The notes beneath the pieces were generated by a model. That model was not told the DNA's origin and did no database searches. It worked only from the letters and a program-made list of their open reading frames with translations. Positions 9,168 to 18,889 of a DNA stretch of 64,000 bases are shown piece by piece; the stretch's first letter is position 1; every line of letters starts with the position of its first letter. The position numbers and the translations under genes are program-made. This stretch comes from Zingiber officinale (lineage: Eukaryota > Streptophyta > Magnoliopsida > Zingiberales > Zingiberaceae): contig NC_056002.1 in assembly GCF_018446385.1 (NCBI RefSeq), positions 34,210,063-34,274,062 on the forward strand, given 5' to 3'.

Positions 9168-10949
9168 ATGAGTTAGGGTGTGCCAACCTTACTTGAATAG
9201 GTAGTTAACCTAATCATGGCAAAATGTGGCACTTTAGGAATTTTCAAGGTGCAATCAAGCCTTAAAAATGAAATTAAGAATTATTCCTAAGGTGATTAGG
9301 ATGTGCCAACCACATTTGAGGAATTTTCTAGAGTCGATCTAGTTGGCACATAGTGATCTAAAAATCTTTAGTATATGATTTTAGGTCTATCACACTTAGA
9401 AATATAGAATTTATGGCAAAATGATCGAAATTATCAAAAATGGCAACTAAGGCTAGAATTAGGTATTTTCTATACCTTTACATGTTATTTGCCATATATT
9501 GTTTGTCATATGTCATGTCATGACATCATATTTATTTTATGATCATTTAAAATGTCATGATAATGCTTAGGCTAATTTTTATGTCATGTTTATTTAAGTT
9601 TTCAAACTTTATGCCATGACATCATGACATTGGTACATGTTTTTACTTATGATATCATTATATGCCATGTCATCATCTCTTGCATTATAATCAATGAAAT
9701 TGATTTAAGGACAAACATATAATTTGATATTGAGATCAAATTGGTGTTTAGAAAATGCATGAGAACTTAGTCTAAGTTGACCTTAACCCATATCTCACAT
9801 CAAATTGACTTGAATGTGGTTTGATACACCTTAGATGTGTGTGAGATATTAGGATCATGAGTTAGGATCAAGGTGCATTGTCCTTGTACCTAGATGACCC
9901 TAATTCAAGAAATTAAGGATCATAGGGAAAGCTTGTGTACAAGTCATGTACATCTAGCCCTAAGATTATGGTCCTAAATTCAAATGGTTTTAAAAGCATT
10001 TTAAAATTGATTTGAAAAACCTTGATGAAGCTTTCCTAGTGATAGCATTCATCATTGAACATTGTGATACAAAGTCGAGTTAAACTTGAACTATTTCAAA
10101 GTTTTTGAACTTTGTATCAAGATTGAAAAATGGAAGTTATTTTCATAGAAAACTATTTTTCCATGATAGTATATGTTATGAGGAATGTATCCTCAAAATT
10201 TCACAATTTTTCGAATTTTCTGGAATTTTCTAGGAGTTTCTGAATTTCGGGAAGGAAATTTCAGAAATCTGCCTATCAGAGTCTGGATCGGTCTGGGGAC
10301 CGATCCAGGTAAGTCCTGATCGGTCTGTGGACCGATCCAGTGAAGCATGGATCGGTCTGCAGACCGATCCAGTAAGTTCCAGTAGCACGAGTGCGATCTG
10401 GTGAAGGGCTGATCGGTCTGGGGACCGATCAGGGCGTGCCGAATTTCTGATTTTTCAGCTGTTGTCTGAAATTTCAGTTATGGAAGTGGTGTTTTTGGAT
10501 TTCTAAAGGTTTGGAACTCACAAAGACATTGTTGGTGCAATGGTCAAGGGGGAGTTGACCTTTAGGGGGAGTTTTACCTAATTGTCAAGGGGGAGTTGAC
10601 TTTTAGGGGGAGTTTTTACTCCTTAAGACTTTTGAGGATTAGTGATATGGGATTGTCACTAAGTTGATTGTTGAGTTTAGTATCAAAGGGGGAAATTAAG
10701 AGTTTCAATGAAAGGTATGAGACTTTCATTAGGAAGAAACTCTTGACCTTGATACCCTCCTTTTTCTTTTTGATGTATGTCAAAAAGGGGGAGAATTATT
10801 GGAGAACCCAAGTTAGGTTATCGGGTTAACCTAAGGGGAGAATGTCAAAGAATGTTCAAGGAAAGAACATTGGACATTGGAAGATGATTGGAAAACCTAA
10901 GTTAGGTTATCGGGTTAACCTATCTTGATTATGGGTTTTGTCAAACATC
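9168..10949 (+). other. E1 non-coding interior
   Basis: 1.8 kb without coding potential between gag and the polypurine tract, where pol would be in an autonomous copia element. It contains a second set of the LTR-type palindromes (10281-10430), repeated 'caagggggagttgac' blocks (10547-10610), and a second polypurine-like stretch near 10783-10795 followed by sequence resembling that before the true tract. Confidence 0.7.
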
Positions 10950-10962
10950 AAAAAGGGGGAGA
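10950..10962 (+). other. E1 polypurine tract
   Basis: AAAAAGGGGGAGA directly upstream of the 3' LTR start (10964). It primes plus-strand DNA synthesis. Confidence 0.85.
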
Positions 10963-10963
10963 T

Positions 10964-12779
10964 TGTTGGTGCAACCTTAGGTCAAGGTTGACCTGGTTGA
11001 CCCGACTCGAGGTGACTTGACTCGAGTTGTATTTTGATGTTTGACTTAGGAAGATTGTCGGTGCAACCTTAGGTCAAGGTTGACCTAGTTGAGTTGCATG
11101 TTGATGTTTGACACTCGTGAGAGAGTTCTATTCTTGATATGGGACAAGAATAGATGTTTGGGAGGTTATTGGTGCAACCGTAGGTCAAGGTTGACCTGGT
11201 TGACCTGATTCGGGAAAAGTCCAAGCAGGGAGCTTGGCACTGGAAAAGTCCAAGTATGGAGACTTGGCACTGGAAAAGTCCAAGCAGGGAGCTTGGCACG
11301 CGAAAAGTCCAAGTATGGAGACTTGGCACTGGAAAAGTCCAAGTACGGAGACTTGGCACGGGGAAAAGTCCAAGCAGGAGCTTGGCACGCGGAAAGTCCA
11401 AGTATGGAGGCTTGGCACGGGGAAAGTCCAAACAGGGAGTTTGGCACGGGGAAAAGTCCTGGTGAGTGAAGCCAGGTGAAAATCCTAGTGAGTGAAGCTA
11501 GGTGAAGGTGAAAGTCCTGGTGAGTGAAGCCAGGCATTCGGGAAAATCCTGGTGAGTGAAGCCAGGTGAAAATCCTAGTGAGTGAAGCTAGGTGAATGAG
11601 AAAGTCCTAACTGGGATGTTAGGCAGTTGGAAAGTCCTGGTGAGTGAAGCCAGGCAGTTGTGGAAATCCTGGTGAGTGAAGCCAGGTGAAAACCCTAGTG
11701 AGTGAAGCTAGGTGAAAGTCCTGGTGAGTGAAGCCGGGCAAGGGAAAATCCAGATGGATCAAGGGTGATCGGACATCTGGTGATGAGAAGTCCAAGTAGG
11801 TCAAGGGAGTGACCGGATTGTACCAACAGGTCAAGATTGACCGGATGTTGGTTTGGACTTGGTTTGGGCAAAACCCAAGCTCTGGATCGATCAGTGGATC
11901 GATCCAGCGATACGCTGGCTATCTGATCGATCTGGTGACCGATCAGTGGCTTACTGAGGCTTTTCTGATTGGTCTGGAGACCGATCAGAGACGAGCCAAC
12001 TCTCACAGAGAGTTGGTTGATCGGTCTGGGGACCGATCAGCCTAGAGCCTGATCGGTCCACAGACCGATCAGAGCACGATCAGTGGCTCTGTGAAGATAT
12101 GGCTGATCGGTCTGGGGACCGATCAGACTAGAGCCTGATCGGTCCCATGACCGATCAGAGAGGCTCTGGACCGATCAGGGTGGAGCCTGATCGGTCCAGG
12201 TCCTAGCCGTTGCGACACAACGGCTAGTTCCTGTGTCTTCTTCTTCGCAGGTTATAAAAGGAGATCGAGCCTCTGCTTCTAGGGTTTCTTCTTCTACACT
12301 GCTGCGATTAGAGCTTTGCTGAGCTCTCATTGTGCTGAAGCTCTGCGTGAGTTTCCTGCTGGTTTTCTAGCTGAGTTTGGATCCTAGAAGCTGCTGTTTC
12401 ATCTGGGTTCCAATCGACAACAAGAGGCAAGCAAGTGTTTTTACATTCCTGTTGTTCTTGTGTTCTTGTTCTTCTTGTACTCCTTATTGTTGTTGCAAAG
12501 ATTGTGGTGAGGTTTCTCCACCCCGAAGGAGTTTATATTAGCCGGTTCTCCGGGGTCTCATCCACCGACGGATTGATAGGGCTCGTCCACCTTACGGATA
12601 CGCCGAGGAGTAGGAGTATCATCTCCGAACCTCGTTACATCCTTGTGTTAAGGTTTGGTTTTCTTTTCCTTCGTTTCTACGTGTTATTTTCCGCTGCACT
12701 AACCCTAGTTTGTAGAAACGCGACGATTTGGGGTCGGCTATTCACACCCCCCTCTCTAGCCGTACAAAGGATCCTAACA
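10964..12779 (+). repeat. E1 3' LTR (1816 bp)
   Basis: Same ends and order of parts as the 5' LTR, but with different tandem-repeat copy numbers in U3. It lacks a 12-base piece of the palindrome array that the 5' LTR has near 6795. A TATAAAAG box is at 12253-12260. It ends CCTAACA, followed by the AGAAT target duplication. Confidence 0.9.
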
Positions 12780-12784
12780 AGAAT

Positions 12785-13002
12785 ATCCTGTGATTTCAAG
12801 GGTATCTAACCTCTTATATGTGAGCATGTAATTACTATTTTTCTTTAAATATCTCATTACCTCCTTTGCTACTTTCCAATGATTCATTCCTAGGTTGCTT
12901 AAATATTTGCCCAACACTCCAACAATATATGCAATATCCAGATGCATACAAATAACAAACTTAAGCATACATAAGACTTTCTATAGCCAAAGCATAGGGA
13001 CT
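12785..13002 (-). pseudogene. Old copia E2: RT C-terminus / RNase H start
   Basis: Minus-strand translation gives SPYALAI-ESLMYA, then DIAYIVGVLGKYLSN, HWKVAKEVMRYLKK and LTYKRLDTLEITGYS. These correspond to the well-known copia segment S-Y-A-x-G-S-L-M-Y-A ... RPDIAYAVG ... HW-A-KRILRYLKGT. One in-frame stop lies after LMYA. It continues into 5796 across E1 and comes from 13331 across the MITE. Confidence 0.85.
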
Positions 13003-13322
13003 ACGAGTGCAAATGAGTTAAGCCACTCGCGAGCGGCTAAGTCAAAACTCGAGTCGAGCTCGAAGTTGACTAAGCTCGAGCTGGCTTCATTAGAAATAGA
13101 GCCGATCTCGAGTGTAATTATTACTGGCTCGGTAACTTGTGAAGCCAAATGAGATAGTAATAATATATATTTTTATAATATATAATATATAATATATTAA
13201 TTTATTTAATAAAAAAATAAAAAAATTTGAGCTCGAGCTCGAGTCGAGCCAGTATAAATTGAGTCGAGTCGAGCTTGAGCATAGGTTAGCTCAAGCTCAG
13301 TTCGACTCGTTTACAACCCTAA
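13003..13322. mobile_element. hAT-type MITE (320 bp) inside E2
   Basis: Terminal inverted repeats are imperfect: ACGAGTGCAAATGAG at the left and, inverted, TTAGGGTTGTAAACGAG at the right. The flanks tagggact (12995-13002) and taaggact (13323-13330) form an 8-bp target duplication with one mismatch, the hAT hallmark. Removing the insert rejoins the copia RT reading. The interior is rich in CTCGAGCTCGAG palindromes, with an AT-rich core near 13160-13220, and has no coding capacity. Confidence 0.8.
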
Positions 13323-13330
13323 TAAGGACT

Positions 13331-14115
13331 TTTTTACATTTTTTGAGTCTTGAGTCTTCCTTTAGGGAATTGTTTAAGATTAAACTTGTCTCCTTTAGTG
13401 ACTTGGTGTTCCCTGGTTTGCAATATTGCATGTTAAATCTTTTAAGCACCTTATCAATATAGTTCCTTTGCGATAATCTAAGAGTAACTCGAGAATGATC
13501 TCAGTGTATTTTGATTCCTAGTACAAAAGATGTGTTACCAAGATCTTTCATTTCAAAATATCTATATAGAAATCTCTTGGTACCACTTAACATACTTATA
13601 TCATTTATGGCAAGTAAAATGTCATCAACGTAAAAAATTAGGAAGATATGCTTATTCCCATTGAACCTATGATACACTCAATCATCTACCACATTCACCT
13701 CAAAATCAAATGAGATGATTATTTGATGAAATTTGTAATACCATTGACGAGAAACTTACTTTAACCCATAGATGGATTTCTTAAGTTTGAAAACCATACT
13801 CTTTGGATCTCTTGAAACAGAGTATTCTGGTTGTACCATATAGATTGTTTCCTCAATGTCTCCATTAAAAAAAGTTATCTTGACATCCATATGATGGGGT
13901 TCCATATCGAAGTATGCGACAAGTGCCATAATCATCCTAAAAGAGTCCTTTGTTGAAACTAGAGAAAAAGTCTCCTTAAAGTCAATCCCAAATTTTTGCT
14001 TATAGTCTTTAGCTACAAGACGTGTTTTATACATTTCCACATTACCATTTGAATCTCGTTTGATTTTAAAAATTCACTTACATCCAATAGGTTTCATATC
14101 TTTTGGTAATAGGAC
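13331..14115 (-). pseudogene. Old copia E2: reverse transcriptase remnant
   Basis: The part at 13756-14040 translates to the first half of a copia RT: YKTRLVAKDYKQKFGIDF, ETFSLVS, MDVKITFFNGDIEETIYM and KLKKSIYGLK, matching the K-A-R-L-V-A-K-G and MDV-T-FLNG-L-EE-I-M motifs. Downstream the frame continues in broken form. Both borders are insertion sites: E3 at 14111-14115 and the MITE at 13323-13330. Confidence 0.85.
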
Positions 14116-15372
14116 TGTTAGGATCGGTTGAGCTAGAGGAGGGAGGGGGGGGGGGGGGGGGGGTGAATGGCTCACTTCGTTTTCTTGATCAATTTACTCT
14201 TTCGTAGCGGACACTTGAAGGCAATGCTAACTCTTGTATTTACTTGGTATCCACCTCCTCAAGGAGGTGACTAGTCCAAGGATCCACACCACTCACCACT
14301 CTTCCACTATCAAAACCCTCCTTCTCGGAATCACACCGAAGGTGGAGAAACCTTACAAGATTACAACTCTCCCTCTCTAAAGTAAAGATCACAAACACTA
14401 CAATGAAGAAGAGAAGAAGGATCACAAACTTTAACCGACTTCTTCTTTGCAAGTGAGACTTCAGAAAGTGGCGGAGAGGAGAGCTTGAACACTTTTCAAA
14501 TCTTGATCACTTGAAGGATTTCTAAAAACCTTTGAGAACAATGGAACAGTATATTCTTTTTGGATGATTTGTTTTCTTTTTCTTCCACGCTTTTAATCGT
14601 CGAGAAAACTAGCCGTTTCTCACGTAGCCGTCGCCATGAATCGATTGGGCTTGTATTCCAATCGATTCAAAGGTATCCGTTGAGTGTTGTCACGTTAAGA
14701 TCAACGGCGTAAATCATCTGATTTGAACCTTAATCGATTGGGATTTTGCCTTGATCGATTCAGACATGCTATGCTTCATCGCAAAATCGTAGAGCCTCTT
14801 TGAATTGATCGGCCGATCGATTCAATACCTTGAATCGATCGGCTGATCGATTCAGGAGGAATCTGTGCTTCGCACAGATCGTTCACCGATCGATCGGCCG
14901 ATCGATTCAATACCTTGAATCGATCGGCTGATCGATTCAGGAGGATTCTGTGCTTCGCACAGAACCTTACTGATCGATCGGCTGATCGATTGACTTCCCT
15001 TCAATCGATCGGCTGATTGATTTAGAGGCATTCTGCCTCACAGTTATGTCTGAATCGATTTACAAATCAATTTCTGACAGTGAGCTTAACACACATCCAA
15101 TCTTCTGACTTGCAGGAGCTTCTCTTGCCAAGAATTCGGTCCCCGACCTTCTTGACTTCTCTTGCCTTGCATCTGGTCTTCTGCAAGTAAGCAATAACTT
15201 CTTTTTGCCAAGAATCCAGTCCTCGACCTTCTTGGACTTCCCTTGCATCTGGTCTTCCGACCTGCAAGAAACTCCTCCTGCAAACTCACAATGCATGTTA
15301 AATCCAACGTATTAACCTAAACTTAAATAATTGTCAATACATTGAAACTTCCAGGGCATGATTGCACCAACA
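14116..15372 (-). repeat. E3 3' LTR (1257 bp)
   Basis: In minus sense it starts TGTTGGTGCAATCATGCC and ends CCTAACA. A G-homopolymer of about 20 lies near its minus-sense end (14143-14163), much longer than in the partner LTR. Palindromes of the type AATCGATCGGCTGATCGATT fill 14810-15020. The short ORFs at 15060-15307 translate another internal repeat with the unit CTTGCCAAGAATYCGGTCC. Confidence 0.9.
14810..15030. repeat. Palindrome array in the E3 LTR
   Basis: At least six copies of a self-complementary block such as GAATCGATCGGCTGATCGATTC are arranged in head-to-tail pairs separated by short spacers containing 'tgtgcttcgcacag', itself a palindrome. The matching array is at 30440-30665 in the other LTR. 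Confidence 0.85.
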
Positions 15373-15390
15373 ATCTCTCCCTTTTTGATG
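15373..15390 (-). other. E3 polypurine tract
   Basis: In minus sense CATCAAAAAGGGAGAGAT directly abuts the 3' LTR. It is closely similar to the E1 polypurine tract, including the following TGTTGGTGCAA. Confidence 0.85.
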
Positions 15391-15802
15391 TTTGACAATC
15401 TATTTAAGTTTAAGCTAATTTTCAACATACCATAATAATACAATGATAAATAATGATTGCAGCTACGCTGAAAATCATCTGAATTAAGCATAAGCAGTAA
15501 GCAAGTAAGCTTGAATTTCAATTTAAATTTGATTAAGCATGAACTTCAACATATATCTCCCCCTTTGTCAAATATCAAAAAAAAAAAAAAAAAACAAACT
15601 CCCCCTCAAAATGTGCACTAAACAAAACATAATCAGTCCAAGGGGTACTCCCCCTAAAACACACAGATATCAACATAATATAACAACGGTGATCGGAGAA
15701 ACAAAATAAAAGGTAGAACAAGTAGCATAGTATATATCCAAAATAAAATAGAGTTCACAGAAGGACTCCATAATAACCATCCACATAACGGACAATAACA
15801 CG

Positions 15803-17023
15803 TCAGAAAGGGACATAAAACTCAATAAGATCATCGCCCGAAGGAGGGGGATCAGCAGCAGGAGGAGGAGCAGACGTAGTAGCTGGAGAAGGAACTGCTG
15901 CAGAGTCAGCACCAGCAGCATCCTCAGCATGGGGAACGGGAGATGTGGATGGAACAGACTGAGACGGATGACCTGTAACCCAGGAGCTCACTAAATCCAC
16001 TAATGTATCCAGAGTCGCCTGTATCAAAGTCTGTCGATGGACCATGGTATCCATCGTGGAATGCATGTCGGCTACCTCCATGGTCAGCTCCTCCAGGCGA
16101 GTGTCGAGAGTCTCCTCGAATGTCGGAGAAGCTGGCTCGGGGATATCCCCCTCAGCATCATCCGCCGTAGGAACCAATGCCTGTGCATCCCCCCTGCGGA
16201 GAGCCATGGGTCCCTCACCAAAAGCACGTCCATCGCGCCATCGAACTCCCGCTGGACCACCAACTAAGCCCGTCTTCGTGAAGGAGCGGGAAGAAATCTG
16301 AGAATAAGCAACAGTCATGGGCTCCAGCCGTCCCCGGGAGACATCTACCTTCATGGACTCCAGCCAGTCTGTGATAAGATGCCCGAAAAGCATGTGGACC
16401 GTCTGCTGCACTGGCTGGGTAAAATGAATGATGCAATGAAAAATGTTCAGAGCGATGTTGATGTCAAGGGAATGACGAATGACATATAGGGCAAACATGT
16501 GAGGGGGTCGTAGAGCGGCCAAGGCACGAGAAACAATGGAAAAAAGGCAGTTAATGATCACCTTAAACAAGGCGGCGTTCTCAGCCGATAATTCAAGCGA
16601 AGAAAATTTAGTGATTTGAGCATTTGGCCCATCCGGACGAGGACGACCAAAAAGGAACTGATGCATGGATGCAATGCTGAGATGCTCAAAAGGTGGAGGC
16701 AACTCATCAGGAAGAGTGGGATAAAAAACAAAGTCATTGTTGGATGGTAGACAACCGAGAAAAGATCGAAGAATCTCATAGGAAAAGTCCAAGCTCCGTT
16801 TAGCAATGCGAGTGCGATAATTTACACCATCAGAAGTGTGCAAATTATTATAGAATTTGGAGACAAGACTTACATTGACATCCCTCTCACAGGTTAACAA
16901 TGACTCAATTTTATAGTGCCTGAACCGATTATAGGTATCAAAACAATAGTCCCTATAGAATTTAAGATCAACAGACCTAGGGGTAATGAGCTTGAAGCTA
17001 TGTTTGCTAAAGGCCTGCTGCAA
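15803..17023 (-). CDS. E3 extra ORF at the env position (406 aa)
   Basis: A long uninterrupted frame between pol and the 3' LTR of E3, where Sireviruses carry an env-like or unknown ORF. Residues about 45-235 resemble the 'putative plant transposon protein' domain often seen in plant retroelement ORFs: ERDVNVSLVSKFYNNLH, an R-SLDFSYEILRSFLGCLPS stretch, then FKVIINCLFSIVSRALAALRPP and SLDINIALNIFHCII. Residues about 295-345 form a predicted coiled coil (ETLDTRLEELTMEVADMHST), and the C-terminal 60 residues are rich in Pro, Ala and Ser. I see no signal peptide, no convincing membrane anchor and no glycoprotein-like cleavage site, so calling it an envelope is not supported. It is the only long undamaged frame in the element, which contrasts with the broken pol. 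Function unknown. Confidence 0.75.
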   Translation of the reverse strand: MQQAFSKHSFKLITPRSVDLKFYRDYCFDTYNRFRHYKIESLLTCERDVNVSLVSKFYNNLHTSDGVNYRTRIAKRSLDFSYEILRSFLGCLPSNNDFVFYPTLPDELPPPFEHLSIASMHQFLFGRPRPDGPNAQITKFSSLELSAENAALFKVIINCLFSIVSRALAALRPPHMFALYVIRHSLDINIALNIFHCIIHFTQPVQQTVHMLFGHLITDWLESMKVDVSRGRLEPMTVAYSQISSRSFTKTGLVGGPAGVRWRDGRAFGEGPMALRRGDAQALVPTADDAEGDIPEPASPTFEETLDTRLEELTMEVADMHSTMDTMVHRQTLIQATLDTLVDLVSSWVTGHPSQSVPSTSPVPHAEDAAGADSAAVPSPATTSAPPPAADPPPSGDDLIEFYVPF

Positions 17024-18230
17024 GGCAGCATTAGGGAATCGCGGATCAGTAGGAGGTTGAGGACGGGATTGTGGTCTAGAAGAACCCTCACCCGACTCTC
17101 CAACCTTCTATTTCTTTCTAAAGGATGGGAAAACAATGCACAAGATGGAATAACGTGATTGAGCATAATGCAAAGAAAAGAAGAGAAAAGAAAATGCCGT
17201 GCACATGATGCATGAACGAAATGCACAAAAAAAAAGAAGCAAAATTAGCCACAATCAATTGACAAAAACAAAATAGAGAGGAGAAGAAAGAAAAAGAATG
17301 GAGGAGTTACCTAGGGTTAGGCATATTGAGCTCCGCGACGAGGGACAGTCTGCGAGCCCCTTGTCACCGAGAGAAGGGGAACGGAAGTCGGAGAGGAAAA
17401 AGAGGGCACTCGGTGTCGGAGAAGGCCGTCGGAGAAGACGGCGGACGAGGTGGGAGGAGCGCCGAAGAAATCACCTAAGCGCTAGAGGGAAAGAGTCGGG
17501 AGAGAAAGAAAGTTGGAGTGAGAGAAGACTTAGGTCAATCAGAGAGTTAAGATGGGTTTTAAATTTCCAATCGATCGAGAACACATGAATCGATCGGACG
17601 ATCGATTCACAAGGCCGCTATAAGAATCGAACATGCGTCTGAATCGATCCATCGATCGATTCAAAATGCGCTGAATCGATCCATTGATCGATTCAGATGC
17701 CTTCTGCAAATATCGATTACGCGTTCCAATCGATCCATTGATCGATCGAAACGCGCTGAATCGATCCATCGATCGATTCAGACGCTCTCTGTGATGAAAA
17801 ACAAGCCTCCCAATCGATTAACTAATCGATTGGGAAGGCTGATATTTCTGCACTTCTGAAACTTTCAGATCCAAGGATTGGAAATGCACAAATAATTGTA
17901 CACGCCTCTAAAAATCATGAAATTTTGTGTAGACACTATATATGTCTCATATTATCAAGGAAAAATAAAGTTTGACATAAATTGATTCTTCTTAGCGAAA
18001 ACTTATACAAAATTAAAAGGTGTCAAAAACTTTAATACTTTGAGTAAGTATGTATCCAATTGTGCAATGATAACTCTCATCCAACAACAAACTTCAATCA
18101 AGGTTTCAAACAAAAGTTTTATACATATTGTAAATTTGAAATTTCTAATCATAATCGTAGGGCAAAGTGCACATGATTTGTGCACCTGCTTTTCCTATGA
18201 TTGGACAAATGAATGTTTCATATGAAAACC
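17024..18230 (-). other. E3 spacer with palindromes
   Basis: No confident gene between pol and the env-position ORF. 17565-17840 carries repeated AATCGATCCATCGATCGATTC-type palindromes, like those in the LTR but with a CCAT/CATT centre. A charged Arg/Glu-rich open frame on the plus strand at 17298-17588 is composed of low-complexity purine-rich sequence and is probably not a gene. The right border is the CACTA insertion (TSD acc at 18228-18230). Confidence 0.6.
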
Positions 18231-18470
18231 CACTACAAGAAAAACCCTCATAGACATCGGCGGAACAACAACGGTTTTAAGCAAAAATCGATGTCTTTGA
18301 GTATTTTACACCGATTTTTCTAAAAACCGATGTCTATGAGCGCAGATTTTCGCTCATAGACATCGGTTTTTTTAGCCGATGTCTATGAGCGCCTTTTTTT
18401 CATTAATAGACATCGATTTTAACCACGGTTTTTAAAACACGATGTCTATGAATCAAAATTTTGGCGGACT
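18231..18470. repeat. CACTA left terminal and subterminal repeats
   Basis: Contains the terminal repeat and about eight copies, in both orientations, of a motif near ACCGATGTCTATGAG / CTCATAGACATCGG. In CACTA elements such arrays are the transposase-binding sites. Confidence 0.85.
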
Positions 18471-18889
18471 TTCTTAGCGCGATTTCTTTTGGGCTTCACC
18501 TCGCCCATCATAAATCGAAACCCTAATCCTCTACATCCTCTTTTTAGGAGTAACCATTTGAAAGATGAGCAACGAATCTCTCGACGGCGATGTGGACGGC
18601 GGCGGTCGTCAGCGCTGTCACGGTCTACTGGTTCAGGTGGGTGATGGGCTCGGCGGAAGTGAAAGGCAAGCGGACAGTGAACTTTAAGATGTGATCGAGT
18701 ACTGGTCCTTCTTTCTCCGCTCCAAGGAGGGCCTAGCACCATTACTATATTAGTGAAGTGAGAGCTAGATCCCCTTGTTTCCCCGATCTGATCGCCATCC
18801 GAACTCCTAGCGTTCGACGCCCGGCGACTCCTTCTTGTTCCGGCGGCCTCTCCAGCCCTTCCTCTCCCCCTGCATATCTTCCATTCTTG

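Larger units (their letters stand above)
5797..12779 (+). mobile_element. E1: young gag-only (TR-GAG) copia element
   Basis: A complete LTR retrotransposon of about 7.0 kb. The 5' LTR is 5797-7639 and the 3' LTR 10964-12779, both starting TGTTGGTGCAACC and ending CCTAACA. Target duplication AGAAT is at 5792-5796 and 12780-12784. The initiator-Met primer site follows the 5' LTR and a polypurine tract precedes the 3' LTR. The 3.3-kb interior codes only for gag; no protease, integrase, RT or RNase H is seen, so enzymes must come from another element. The last kilobase of the two LTRs differs by only about half a dozen substitutions by eye, indicating a recent insertion. It sits inside the RT-RNase H part of the older copia E2. 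Confidence 0.92.

Noticed and set aside
10535..10800. Repeated AAGGGGGAG blocks as a possible second 3' LTR boundary in E1
   Set aside because: No LTR start follows; only the tract at 10950-10962 abuts TGTTGG and gives the 5-bp target duplication.
14810..15030. Regular palindromes considered as a CRISPR-like array
   Set aside because: Repeat units are self-complementary and degenerate with repeated spacers, in a plant LTR; not an array of unique spacers.
15060..15307. Three overlapping ORFs in the E3 LTR with Cys/Lys-rich repeats
   Set aside because: Same repeat unit read in three frames, duplicated in the partner LTR at 30703-30942.
17298..17588. Charged Arg/Glu-rich plus-strand ORF
   Set aside because: Purine-rich low complexity inside the non-coding spacer of a minus-strand element.
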